A stretch of 64,000 bases of DNA from Flavobacteriales bacterium (GTDB lineage Bacteria > Bacteroidota > Bacteroidia > Flavobacteriales_F > PHOS-HE28): positions 1,636,640-1,700,639 of the forward strand of contig CP129489.1 in the NCBI GenBank assembly GCA_030584065.1. Direction: 5' to 3'. The position numbers were made by a program, and so were the translations under genes. The number at the start of each line of letters is the position of its first letter. The stretch's first letter is position 1. The notes under the pieces are model-generated. The model was not told the origin of the DNA, did not search any database, and worked only from the letters and a program-made list of their open reading frames with translations. Shown in pieces: positions 47,801 through 53,623 of the stretch.

Positions 47801-49519
47801 TTGACACGCGACACCCAAGGTCCGACCATCGCCGAGCTCACTCCCTTGTTCACCGGCGGCCTCGATGCGCAGCACCGCACCGGCGTGAACATCCGCTTCA
47901 GCGTGCCTGCGACCGGGCTCACCATCGGCGCCATCGCGCTGAGCCGTGATGGCAACTCACTCCCACTGACGGCCGGTCAGCTCACACAGGTGGATCCCGA
48001 CGAATGGCGCGTGAGCGGCTTCGGGCTGGCCAGCTACCTCGATGGCGACTACGCGTTCACCGTTGATGCAACAGGCGTCACGGATGCCATCGGGAACGCC
48101 GGCAGCGGAACCGCGAACGTGACCTGGGAAGTGGACCGCAGCACGCCGATAGCCGTCACGAACGTGGGCATCGACCCCGACCTGGGCATCAGCAACAGCG
48201 ATGGCATCACCTCCTCAGGGAGCTTCAATGCCCTCTTCAACCTGAATGCGGACGCCGCACAGGTGACCATCGCCCAGACCTCCTTCGGCAGCGAGCAAGT
48301 GCTGGTGACGCTCCAGGACCTGAGCGCCGGGACACATGCTGTTCCGGTGACCTTCCCCACCGGCGGCAACACCGGATTGAAGGTGACCGCTGTGGGCAAC
48401 AACGGAGGCAGTGCAGCTGGCACGCGATCGCTCTTCATCGACCAGGCACCCTTGAGCGCGAGCTGGCAGACCGCGAACAACCAGTCGCTGACCACGGACC
48501 TGAGCAGCGCCACAATCCAATTCTCGGCGGCCGTGCTGGACCCGGGTGCGATCGCGAGCGCGCTCGGCCTGCGCAAGAACGGCCTGCCCGTTCCCGCAGC
48601 GATGCTGACCGTGACGCCGGTGAACAGCACCACCTACAGCATCGGCAACCTGCCCGCCGCAGCTAACGGCACCGGCAGTTATGAGCTCACGCTCGATGCG
48701 GCCCTCCTGAACAAGTCGACCAGTGGCATCGGCGGCGCAGGCATCGCCACGCTGAACTGGACCGTGGTGCCCAGCTACTCCGCCACCCTGCGCGCCCGGG
48801 TCTTCCTCGAGGGCCCGTATGCATCCGGCTCCATGCACGATTCGCTGCGCACGCTCATCGACTTCCCGCTGATTGAGCCGTTCACCACGCTGGGTTACGG
48901 GCATGTCGGCGGAGGAGGGGGCGAGACCACCACCCCGCAAGTGCTCGCCGTACCGGGCAACGATGCCATCGTGGACTGGGTGCTCGTGGAACTGCGCGAC
49001 CGGGACGATAACACTGCCGTGGTGGCGAGCCGTAGCGCCTTGCTGCAGCGCGATGGGGACGTGGTGGCCATGGATGGATTCTCTCCGGTGACGATCAGCG
49101 TGGGTGCTGGGGCGTACTATGTGGCGTTGCGGCATCGGAACCACCTGGGCGTCATGTCAGCCGATTCGGCGCGCTTCTACACGGGATCGACGCAAGTGGA
49201 TTTCACCCTCCTCTCCACAGCGACCTATGGAACGGAAGGCCAGAAGCAAGTTGGCGCGCGCAGGGCGCTTTGGGCAGGTGATGTGAACTTCAACGGCATG
49301 GTGCAGTACGTTGGAGAGGGCAACGACCGCGACCCAATCCTGGTGAGCATCGGTGGAAGCACGCCCACCAGCACCGCACTCGGGTACCTCCCAACCGATG
49401 TGAACCTTGACGGCCGCGTGAAATACGTGGGTGAGGGGAACGACCGCGACCCCATCCTGGTCAATATCGGCGGTTCCATGCCCACCAACATCCGTGACGC
49501 CCAACTCCCACAGCCATGA
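35879..49519 (+). CDS. 4546-aa multidomain surface giant ending in two dockerin-like loops
   Basis: The signal peptide is at residues 1-25 (FIALGISLSSLGLRAQ). An SGNW/TWE-type N-terminal domain follows to about 90. About 211-940 is Asn/Thr-rich beta-solenoid-like sequence with three 196-residue repeats. Then come MopE-like motifs (YYVDGDGDGYG; about 1240 and 1525), a LamG-like domain (about 1311-1517, LVAQWLFNGNLTDR), TSP3-like repeats (CPNDPLK, about 1620-1730), a CARDB domain (about 1800-1920), Calx-beta-like repeats (about 1930-2340), more CARDB/Ig, a Cys-rich plus helical insert (about 3000-3340), and SbsA-type Ig domains (about 3760-4300). The end (about 4464-4540) is two copies of DVNxxGxVxYVGEGNDRDPI and no recognisable T9SS domain. 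It overlaps the next gene by ATGA. Confidence 0.9.
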   Translation: MRRSTFLRLAFIALGISLSSLGLRAQEYRSKASGNWNALGTWEQDNGSGWVDATVIPTNASGAITIRAPHSVTVTANVSLDDVTIEAGGTVTTTATGTTTWTIANGTYGVKVFGTFNANSSAGSFGCCGSVSVENGGVINQNAGGSFYGPTVVQEGGTVVGNTPINLAGGAVVNHGTWTMTGSNGLTTTAGGSFTNNGILTLRGYSLAGTLTNNGTINWSAGVISGSGSGNIQNTSGAVFNISFAGVNQLQRPFTNQTGATINYTNAGIFNTWSGTTFNNAGTLNVVNGVWQFIGTVTNSGTLHIPSGRFIQFDATASLNAGTSITGGGTIVNQTGTVAQNFPWTNSTHTFNMNGGAWTNSTGNPTVFDVGSAFNWTGGTLAGAEGYSIAAGLTAAFSTTASKTLNSALTNNGTINWSGGVIGGSGTITNAAGAEFNISFAGVNQLQRPFTNQAGATINYTNAGVFNTWSGTTFTNAGTLNVVNGVWQFIGTVSNSGTLHIPSGRFIQFDATASLNAGTSITGGGTIVNQTGTVAQNFPWTNSTHTFNMNGGAWTNSTGNPTVFDVGSAFNWTGGTLAGAEGYSIAAGLTAAFSTTASKTLNSALTNNGTINWSGGVIGGSGTITNAAGAEFNISFAGVNQLQRPFTNQAGATINYTNAGVFNTWSGTTFTNAGTMNVVNGAWQFMGTVSNSGTLHIPSGRSIQFDATASLNAGTSITGGGTIVNQTGTVAQNFPWTNSTHTFNMNGGAWTNSTGNPTVFDVGSAFNWTGGTLAGTAGYTIENGSTGTFSTAANKTLNSLLTNNGTINWNAGVIANGTGGTILNASEGIFNIQFTSTNQLQAPFTNQPGGVVNLNGSGTFTTFNNSNGTFTNNGTIDLVNGNWTFQSSNSHSASSVLNIGASRTLTFTTAPSSFAGTVNNSGTLAGTITSFTGTTFTNNGSVTLTNLPFAGTAAQTLDGTGSITNLTLNNANGLTLGGTQTVTNTLTLTNGRITLGNNDLILSNTALAGLVGGNATNHFVTNGTGAFHRQLPIGGANYPFPIGTGTSYLPVTLSNTSGPAERFGARVANDVHMEYSAPGVPDGPVVLNDQVERTWTLSELTEGGNQATVQLQWNTADEGANFDRANSGLHAYNGTDWVALALGAAGGSNPYTRSTTGLTAFREFTVADGESTLAFSCPGGVIPGTACDDEDDCTTNDVVNAECNCVGIFQDSDNDGTCNAEDGCPNDANKTEPGACGCGVADVPQIYYVDGDGDGYGAGAPVDGFVCVVPAGHVTNNTDCNDANASVYPGAPELCDELDNNCNGQVDELTSFSNGLVAQWLFNGNLTDRTTNGNNGSAPSGSSYTTGVDGAANGAFQFGGGRYVVVPHNAAYNFGTGDFTYSAWLKWNSTSYASVIDKNDYAGGGINRLNCFVDYPAAGNFMGRPGDVVAGTGLGNNTWRHVVMTRTGTTIRIYLNGVLSSSSTISPIDLNNSSSIFIGRHGNSDIQFYTGAMDNLRLYNRALSAEEVAELRLHELAGNVDGVSEVTYYTDADGDGYGDPATIGSGCTQPPGTVLLGGDCDDTDENINPGASEICDGLDNNCANGVDDGLAFVDYWPDTDADGFGDASASSISACTPPANHVTNNTDACPNDPLKQLPGACGCGNVEVDTDGDTTPDCIDACPNDPLKIAPLQCGCGNLETDSDNDGTADCVDACPNDPLKTTAGQCGCGNPDTDSDGDGIADCVDDCPSTAGTIGSPCNDDDATTGNDALNASCECEGQLIDCLGVPGGSALAGTACTTAGLPGIWSASCVCELEGPDVLVQNVSAPNDTIAGDEVVTLSFEVYNNGNADATVNWTERFYMESEAGALRTQIGQSAHSSGSPLAAGATLGRSVQITMPALINVGDQARFVVELVPGTGLIELPNSVTNNTGTQATPWVVRKQIRLLVPQPALTEGAAAGVPITVQRTGSISNAQVVSIGIDESERFTFPSTVTILAGQAARSFTLVAMENALLEGTIPAVLTASATGFSSATRNLTILDNEAPALSFSNVPATTGEGTSVTFQVSTNFAPASALQVFLTSSDQARFPVPASVTIAANTTSANVTVNLPQDQLPELDITVNLTAGAANHTAANASLQLTDDDLPGLQLVLQTDTVSESGGAFAVQATLQRTAGSPAIAFTAVITPSLANTLLLPTSISLAANASQQTFTIGVIDNALVDGFRTVTINAAVQLAGCGCNAPVSTAANVSADLTVADNDGPTLTMSVNPATLAEGLANAGTIRVQRNTATTAALDVALISSDVTELTVPATVSIPIGSSFVDVPATTVNDGTPDGSQQVYVQATADGFSPGITWCIVTDVNQPDLLVSAVTPSASPWPALVPFTWQATISNTGFANSIAGVPVRGVLSQNNIVDASDPVLFDYTINTPVPAGGSVQISGAAVAPNLPGTHKLLLQVNPGASATELTYTNNTSAPVNVSIAPSYTATAQVAGTTFLRGTTIPVTGTAVRPDASPAANESIEVYVLTNGLRREVLTTTDATGAFTASFVPLANESGHYTIGASFPGMGQTTEQDAFDIHGVRINNGQYPQFITLIGDTLTGTLAIQNLSDAPLTNLTLTPLNVPAGSTFSFTTIASLAGGASTTVAYEVSGTVVTPGYNFQPGTLQVTADQGMIQSQDLYYYCMVPGGHISADITSINTTVSQAAGQQLVQFRIVNTGGGNTGALSLSLPQVPWLQAMTPVNMGSMAPGDTALVILRFLADASVPFDFPINGTIAINGANSNSLVIPFTFTKVSVTTGNLTVDAVNQFTFFDEDEPHVEGANVEVRHAYSNALLAQGTTDTNGLVSFANLPEGQHRLLVSKPQHLPSEQLVTINAGASLSQTVFLNYQAITFGWSVVPTTVQDQYDVTLTMQFETNVPIPVVTIDMPDTMPQLFGDEVYAFNVTLTNHGLITAEDVELILPTHPEYEFLTNYGTENLAALSSIQVPVLMRLRDVPLATAEGSDIVFISQLLGMNEEAYRDIEIGGFTCKLYTYTRYHYNCNEATGLYETTGKESYIKMPGCVPTASPGNGFQPPPPPPPPDCDCELLPWCCQTYGPTPTGGADCIICVDPPVVNARIDCACVSDLLGVISCLPLPDPLTAVFGVPGCVDAIEAEDNFEIFVGCIAQFLPEPASNVIGDLDCLRTAYNAFKHCFRNSPTSPAMTFSSVERDGPNGAYQQPFNDLEQIVLAWEADSSLNAIYYVQLIEREAIDELIAILDPYISTFSNIPASAQTMTRTAISGSDIGENEAQWFMDRWNETLLAWNQGITAPDAQHPDIIDRNVVESHIATIIEVIDYASQRGYGSISELYGAFMEFVEEISTAPDAVCASVTVQLSQTVTMTREAFTGTLDIFNGHPTDGIDSLSVDILITDPDGVPSNGLFQINTEQLTGLSDVTGTGQIPSQEHGIVQFLFIPEPGAAPTVPVPYSFGGSVTYWDPYNQEMTTIQLAGITLTVNPSPDLMLHYFMERNILGDDALTSPDVEPSIPAELAVMIENHGYGAAQNMKISSAQPEIVENESGLAINFELTGSNLQGQPAQLGVLDIPFGTIPPLQTRVGQWWFTSSLLGKFVSYEAEVVHANSFGNPELSLIQGVELHELTRSIREYGPLADAMNDFLVNDQFDVNDVPDIIYFSQGRRTAEVLPAAAASFNAPVTAPTFTNTLTVQAEEPGWNYTKLNDPGNGDYDIVSVTRNSDAQAIPLDNAWLTFVTLPVSQQPVYEDKFHFVDTLATTTPTTYTIVWAPKNTDVPAVDTIIGAPASISALQVTQLTVVFDKAIDPATFTTDDLTLTFQGGPDIMDNSAIITQVDPFTFTVDLTPLTTGDGLYQFIAQAAGITDIYGIAGVAGRQVTWTQFISVPAIVAFQGLPGGTTDDEFSTIELLFNRPIDETSLTASDISITLGGVPQPGALSITRQNSDSTLFLVSGLENAITTDGAHLFTVNMPTVLSTEGVTGIQAQSVTLTRDTQGPTIAELTPLFTGGLDAQHRTGVNIRFSVPATGLTIGAIALSRDGNSLPLTAGQLTQVDPDEWRVSGFGLASYLDGDYAFTVDATGVTDAIGNAGSGTANVTWEVDRSTPIAVTNVGIDPDLGISNSDGITSSGSFNALFNLNADAAQVTIAQTSFGSEQVLVTLQDLSAGTHAVPVTFPTGGNTGLKVTAVGNNGGSAAGTRSLFIDQAPLSASWQTANNQSLTTDLSSATIQFSAAVLDPGAIASALGLRKNGLPVPAAMLTVTPVNSTTYSIGNLPAAANGTGSYELTLDAALLNKSTSGIGGAGIATLNWTVVPSYSATLRARVFLEGPYASGSMHDSLRTLIDFPLIEPFTTLGYGHVGGGGGETTTPQVLAVPGNDAIVDWVLVELRDRDDNTAVVASRSALLQRDGDVVAMDGFSPVTISVGAGAYYVALRHRNHLGVMSADSARFYTGSTQVDFTLLSTATYGTEGQKQVGARRALWAGDVNFNGMVQYVGEGNDRDPILVSIGGSTPTSTALGYLPTDVNLDGRVKYVGEGNDRDPILVNIGGSMPTNIRDAQLPQP
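36508..38277 (+). repeat. 588-bp tandem repeats, three copies (last about 594 bp)
   Basis: Copies start at 36508, 37096 and 37684 with the sequence encoding LTNNGTINWS; a fourth, strongly diverged start is at 38278. Copies 2 and 3 are identical over long stretches (for example around CTCCTTCGCTGGCGTGAACC), and copy 1 differs by few bases. The encoded 196-residue unit (for example FNISFAGVNQLQRPFTNQ, FDVGSAFNWTGGTLAG) is rich in Asn, Thr and Gly, as in beta-solenoid adhesins. Confidence 0.93.
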
Positions 49520-50316
49520 CCAATAGATCCTTCACACTCGCAACGTCATGCGCCGCATGGGCGGCATGCCTCCTGCCGGTCATGGCCATGGCCCAGCAGC
49601 GGGTGGATATCCAATTGAACCGCATCGATGATGGCTCGGACCAGGTCCTGCTGATCGCGGAACAGGACTTCGATGGCCTGATCTCCAACCTGGTGCTCAC
49701 GCTGGCCTGGGATAGCACGCAATGCCTGCAAGACCCCGTACTCAGGCAGTCGGCCGAACAATCCATGGTGCTCCCCCTATCCCCATCGGGACCTGCATTC
49801 AGCAACGGCGGAATGAAATTCCGGAAATACACGGGCGTGGGCCTGGTACCGCTCCATGAATCGGCGGTTCGCTTGCAGGCGGCCAAGAGCCTGTGCATCG
49901 CGCGCATCGAAGGCGAGGCTGGCTGTGCTGCCTCGATTTCCGCTGAACCATGGCTCCGGGAACGGCGGCACAACGGCGCCTATTACGTATCGCTGAACGG
50001 CCTCGACAAGACAGGAAGGGTGATTGCGCCAGCCGCCGGTGCCGTGCCCGCTGAAGGCCCTGCAGTAGCGGTATCGCCCAACCCTTACTCCGGCGGTCCT
50101 CTGTCCTACTCCATCCATGCCGGTGCCGCCGGCAATGCAAGCATGACCCTTGAGGATTCGCAAGGCAGGCGCGTGGGCGAGTGGCCCATCACCGTAAGGC
50201 AAGGCAGCAACACCGGCACGATCTCGCCGGCATCACTTGCTGCAGGAAGGTACACCGTGCGGGTTGCCCTTCATGGGCGCGATGCCACGGTTCCGCTGGC
50301 CGTGATGGCGCGCTGA
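49516..50316 (+). CDS. Small secreted type A T9SS protein, possible cohesin-like partner of the giant
   Basis: A 266-aa protein. The ATG at 49516 overlaps the giant's stop (ATGA). The signal peptide ends VMAMAQ. About residues 28-160 form one beta-sandwich-like domain (RVDIQLNRIDDGSDQVLLIA; ISNLVLTLAWDSTQCL) with the general look of cohesin-type folds, but no clear family match can be claimed. About 185-266 is a type A sorting-like domain (VAVSPNPYSGGPLSYSIHAG and then GRYTVRVALHG). Its coupling to a giant that lacks a sorting signal but has dockerin-like loops suggests that this protein carries or anchors the giant at the surface; that is inference. Gene borders are clear. Confidence 0.82.
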   Translation: MTNRSFTLATSCAAWAACLLPVMAMAQQRVDIQLNRIDDGSDQVLLIAEQDFDGLISNLVLTLAWDSTQCLQDPVLRQSAEQSMVLPLSPSGPAFSNGGMKFRKYTGVGLVPLHESAVRLQAAKSLCIARIEGEAGCAASISAEPWLRERRHNGAYYVSLNGLDKTGRVIAPAAGAVPAEGPAVAVSPNPYSGGPLSYSIHAGAAGNASMTLEDSQGRRVGEWPITVRQGSNTGTISPASLAAGRYTVRVALHGRDATVPLAVMAR

Positions 50317-50640
50317 AACGGGGTTCCCCACCAGGGGCGTCCGGGTCGCAAGCCGGGGCGGAAGGATGCGCACGCGCCGATCGTTCCCGGTCTCTACCTT
50401 TACTCCCGCGATGAGCACGACCTGTGGATTGGCTCTAGCGCCGCGCCCCAACTGCGACGCCCAAGCGGTATTGCTTTGCGCTGCATTCCCCTTCCGCTGA
50501 TGACCGCCCAGGCCCTCTCCGTGCTCCGGCCCCGTGCCGCGCGCGCCTCGGCCTTCCCCATCCCGCATCCCCATGGCCAATGGCGGTGGGCCATGCCATT
50601 CCTGCTCCTGCCCCAGCCTCCCGCCCCTGCTTCCTGAACA
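50317..50640. other. Intergenic leader before the arginine decarboxylase gene
   Basis: 324 bp with no confident gene. Near its start CCCC-ACCA-GGGG is a small hairpin without a T-tract. At 50395-50402 TACCTTTA resembles the -7 box (5 of 6), and 8 nt later an ATG (50411) opens a 29-codon frame ending in TGA at 50500, out of frame with the decarboxylase. The rest is GC-rich and featureless. The mRNA leader of the decarboxylase would therefore be about 230 nt, unusually long for this window. Confidence 0.5.
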
Positions 50641-52056
50641 ATGAAGACCCGCTACATCGACCTCATCGAGCAGACCTTCGACTTCCCGAAGGATGAGTTC
50701 AAGCTCGACGGCGACAACCTGATCTGGAACGACCTGCCGCTCATGGACCTGCTGCGGAAGCACGGCACGCCCCTGCGGATCAGCTACCTGCCCAAGATCG
50801 GCGAGAAGATCGAGATGGCCCGCGCCAGCTTCGCCAAGGCCTTCGCCGCGCACGATTATCAAGGACGCTACGAGTACTTCTACTGCACCAAGAGCAACCA
50901 CTTCAGCTACGTCATCGACAAGGTGCTGGACAAGGGCGTGAACCTGGAGACCAGCAGCGCCTACGACCTGGAGATGATCGAGCTGCTCATCGAGCGCGGC
51001 CGCATCACCAAGGACAGCACCATCCTGTGCAACGGCTTCAAGGATGAGCGCTACATCAAGGGCATCGGCCGCCTGGCCAACCGCGGCTACAAGGTGGTGC
51101 CCATCATCGACAACATGGGCGAGATCTACGCGCTGGACGAGGTGATCGAGGGCACCTGCGACATCGGCATCCGCATCGCCGCCGAGGAGGCGCCCAAGTT
51201 CGAGTTCTACACCAGCCGCCTGGGAATCGGGTACAAGGACATCATCCCCTTCTACATGCGGAACATCAGCAAGCAGAAGAAGTTCCGCCTGAAGCTGATG
51301 CACTTCTTCATCAACACCGGCATCACCGACACCGCCTACTACTGGAATGAGCTCAGCAAGTGCGTGAACGTCTATTGCGATCTGTGGAAGCTCTGCCGCA
51401 CGCTGGACACCCTTGACATCGGCGGCGGCCTGCCCATCAAGAACAGCCTCAACTTCAGCTTCGACACCGACTACATGATCGGCGAGATCGTGGGGCGCAT
51501 CAAGGACGTGTGCGAGGAGAACAAGGTGCAGGAGCCCAACATCTTCAGCGAGTTCGGCAGCTTCACCGTGAGCGACAGCGGCGCCACCTTCTTCAGCATC
51601 GTGTACCAGAAGAAGCAGAACGAGAAGGAGCGCTGGAACATGATCGATGGGAGCTTCATGACCACGCTCCCCGACACCTGGGCCATCAGCAAGCGCTTCA
51701 TCATGCTGCCCATCAACAACTGGCACGACGAGTACGAGCGCGTGTTCCTCGGCGGCATGACCTGCGACAGCGACGATTACTACAACAGCGAGCAGCACAT
51801 CAACGCCATCTACCTCCCCAAGTACAGCGAGGACAAGCGGCAGTACATCGGCTACTTCAACACCGGCGCCTACCAGGACACCCTGGGCGGCTTCGGCGGC
51901 ATCCAGCACTGCCTCATCCCCAAGCCCAAGCACGTGCTCATCGACCGCCGGCCCGACGGCACACTGGTCGACACCGTCTTCGCCGACACACAGAGCGCCG
52001 AGCGCATGCTGCAGCTGCTGGGCTACCTGCCCCTGGAGGAACCGGTCCGCAAGTAG
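50641..52056 (+). CDS. speA: Arginine decarboxylase-like PLP enzyme (fold III)
   Basis: A 471-aa cytoplasmic decarboxylase, shorter than the about 630-aa Escherichia SpeA. The PLP lysine is probably Lys84 in YCTKSNHFSYV. The glycine-rich phosphate loop is TLDIGGGLPIKNS, and the C-terminal Cys-Asp motif is GGMTCDSDDYYNS, which supplies the conserved cysteine of fold III decarboxylases. Conversion of arginine to agmatine is inferred from similarity to proteins so named in Bacteroidota; another basic amino acid is possible. It is followed after 93 bp by a deoxyhypusine-synthase-like gene, consistent with polyamine synthesis. No agmatinase gene is seen between them. Confidence 0.85.
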   Translation: MKTRYIDLIEQTFDFPKDEFKLDGDNLIWNDLPLMDLLRKHGTPLRISYLPKIGEKIEMARASFAKAFAAHDYQGRYEYFYCTKSNHFSYVIDKVLDKGVNLETSSAYDLEMIELLIERGRITKDSTILCNGFKDERYIKGIGRLANRGYKVVPIIDNMGEIYALDEVIEGTCDIGIRIAAEEAPKFEFYTSRLGIGYKDIIPFYMRNISKQKKFRLKLMHFFINTGITDTAYYWNELSKCVNVYCDLWKLCRTLDTLDIGGGLPIKNSLNFSFDTDYMIGEIVGRIKDVCEENKVQEPNIFSEFGSFTVSDSGATFFSIVYQKKQNEKERWNMIDGSFMTTLPDTWAISKRFIMLPINNWHDEYERVFLGGMTCDSDDYYNSEQHINAIYLPKYSEDKRQYIGYFNTGAYQDTLGGFGGIQHCLIPKPKHVLIDRRPDGTLVDTVFADTQSAERMLQLLGYLPLEEPVRK

Positions 52057-52126
52057 GCCCCTTCGGGCTTTTGCGCCATAGGCCCGGCATCGCCGCGCCG
52101 GCATCGGGCATATATCGGCCCGCCTC

Positions 52127-52134
52127 TATATTTC
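52127..52134 (+). promoter_or_regulatory. Putative -7 box (TATATTTC) before the deoxyhypusine-synthase-like gene
   Basis: TATATTTC matches TAnnTTTG at 5 of 6 positions, 15 nt before the ATG at 52150. TCG lies where the -33 TTG would be, 20 nt upstream. It allows separate transcription from the decarboxylase. Confidence 0.35.
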
Positions 52135-52149
52135 GCCCCGAACCGCACC

Positions 52150-53127
52150 ATGAGCCAGCCACGCCCCGTCTCCGCCTTCATCGAGAAGCACTTCCTGCAC
52201 TTCAACGCCGCGGCCTTGGTGGATGCGGCCAAGGGCTACAAGGAGCACCTCGGCAAGGGCCGCAAGATGATGATCACCCTGGCCGGCGCCATGAGCACCG
52301 GCGAGCTGGGCAAGATCCTGGCAGAGATGATACGCCAGGGAAAGGTGGACATCATCAGCTGCACCGGCGCCAACCTGGAGGAGGACGTGATGAACCTGGT
52401 GGCGCACGACCATTACGAGCGCATCCCCCATTACCGCGACCTGACCCCGGAGCAGGAGCGTGCCCTGCTGGACCGCGGCATGAACCGGGTCACCGACACC
52501 TGCATCCCCGAGCATGAGGCCTTCCGGCGCCTGGAGAAGCACGTGCTCGACCTCTGGACCGCCGACGACAAGAGCGGCAACCGCCGGTTCCCCCACGAGT
52601 ACTTCTATGAGATGATCCGCAGCGGCGTGCTCCAGCAGTACTACCAGATCGATCCGAAGGACAGCTGGATGGTTGCGGCCGCCGAGCGGAACCTGCCGAT
52701 CATCTGCCCGGGCTGGGAGGACAGCACCCTGGGCAACATCTTCGCCGGCCATTGCATCACGGGCGACTGCAAGCCCTCCATGATGAAGAGCGGCATCGAG
52801 TACATGATGTTCCTGGCCGAGTGGTATACCGCCAACTGCGGGAAGGATGGCATCGGCTTCTTCCAGATCGGCGGCGGCATCGCGGGCGACTTCCCCATCT
52901 GCGTCGTCCCCATGCTCCATCAGGACCTCCAGCGCGACAGCATCCCTTTCTGGAGCTACTTCTGCCAGATCAGCGACAGCACCACCAGCTATGGCAGCTA
53001 CAGCGGCGCCGTGCCCAACGAGAAGATCACCTGGGGCAAGCTGGACATCGACACGCCGAAGTACATCATCGAAAGTGATGCTACTATTGTGGCGCCCCTC
53101 ATCTTCGCCTACGTCCTGGACATGTGA
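52150..53127 (+). CDS. Deoxyhypusine synthase-family protein, probably polyamine-related
   Basis: A 325-aa protein of the deoxyhypusine synthase fold. Visible motifs are LAGAMSTGELGKILAEMIRQ near the N-terminus, SCTGANLEEDVM, the NAD-binding-like IGGGIAGDFPI (Gly241-243) and the C-terminal YGSYSGAVPNEKITWGKLDI. In eukaryotic deoxyhypusine synthase the catalytic lysine lies three residues after the GGG; here that position is Gly246, so the lysine is absent there. Bacteria lack hypusinated eIF5A, so this protein should act on small polyamines or something else. Its neighbour is an arginine decarboxylase. The exact reaction cannot be read from the sequence. Confidence 0.85.
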   Translation: MSQPRPVSAFIEKHFLHFNAAALVDAAKGYKEHLGKGRKMMITLAGAMSTGELGKILAEMIRQGKVDIISCTGANLEEDVMNLVAHDHYERIPHYRDLTPEQERALLDRGMNRVTDTCIPEHEAFRRLEKHVLDLWTADDKSGNRRFPHEYFYEMIRSGVLQQYYQIDPKDSWMVAAAERNLPIICPGWEDSTLGNIFAGHCITGDCKPSMMKSGIEYMMFLAEWYTANCGKDGIGFFQIGGGIAGDFPICVVPMLHQDLQRDSIPFWSYFCQISDSTTSYGSYSGAVPNEKITWGKLDIDTPKYIIESDATIVAPLIFAYVLDM

Positions 53128-53139
53128 GCCCAGCAAGCC

Positions 53140-53541
53140 ATGCAGCGACTCATCCGCTCCTTCAACACCTTGACCGACGAGCTCAAGGAGACCCTGCAGG
53201 AACAGTATCCCGACGGGATCGATGCCTCGCACATCAAGACCATCCCCACCGCCAAGGGCGACATCCTGCGCGTGATCGAGCTGCGCACGCCCGAGGCCAT
53301 GTACCTCATCAAGATCAACGCGGAGAGCCGCGCCGAGATCGAGGAGTTCCTTGACCAGGAAAGCGATGCCAGCGTGCCTGCCGATGACATCGAGGAGGAT
53401 GCCGGCCTGGAGGGCGCCGAGGACGCCGGGGACGAGGGCGACGAGGAGAGCGATGACATGGAGGAGGAGGACGACGAGGAAGAGGACGGCGACGAAGATG
53501 CCGGTGACGAGGGCGATGCCGGCGACGACGACGAGGATTGA
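53140..53541 (+). CDS. Small protein with a highly acidic C-terminal tail
   Basis: A 133-aa protein beginning 12 bp after the previous stop. The first 75 residues form a compact alpha/beta-looking domain (LIRSFNTLTDELKETLQEQY; GDILRVIELRTPEAMYLIKI). Residues about 75-133 are almost entirely Asp, Glu, Gly and Ala. Similar short acidic proteins are common in Bacteroidota without a known function, and some are annotated as primase without good reason. It probably shares the transcript of the deoxyhypusine-synthase-like gene and is followed by a strong hairpin. Confidence 0.85.
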   Translation: MQRLIRSFNTLTDELKETLQEQYPDGIDASHIKTIPTAKGDILRVIELRTPEAMYLIKINAESRAEIEEFLDQESDASVPADDIEEDAGLEGAEDAGDEGDEESDDMEEEDDEEEDGDEDAGDEGDAGDDDED

Positions 53542-53565
53542 CCGCCACCCCTTGTGGCGCTGAGG

Positions 53566-53606
53566 GAAGGCCTTGGAGCGGGACGCTCCGGGGCCTTCTT
53601 ACTTTT
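53566..53606 (+). terminator. Strong intrinsic-type terminator after the acidic-protein gene
   Basis: GAAGGCC (53566-53572) pairs with GGCCTTC (53592-53598), and GGAGCG (53575-53580) pairs with CGCTCC (53584-53589) around a GGA loop. Two mismatched bases lie on each side between the stems. The hairpin is followed by TTACTTTT. It closes the 50641-53541 polyamine-like group. Its tail overlaps the putative -7 box of the next gene. Confidence 0.75.
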
Positions 53607-53607
53607 C
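53600..53607 (+). promoter_or_regulatory. Putative -7 box (TACTTTTC) of the VOC gene
   Basis: TACTTTTC matches TAnnTTTG at 5 of 6 positions, 16 nt before the ATG at 53624. It lies in the T-rich tail of the preceding hairpin. Confidence 0.3.
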
Positions 53608-53623
53608 GCCGAATCCTCAACCC

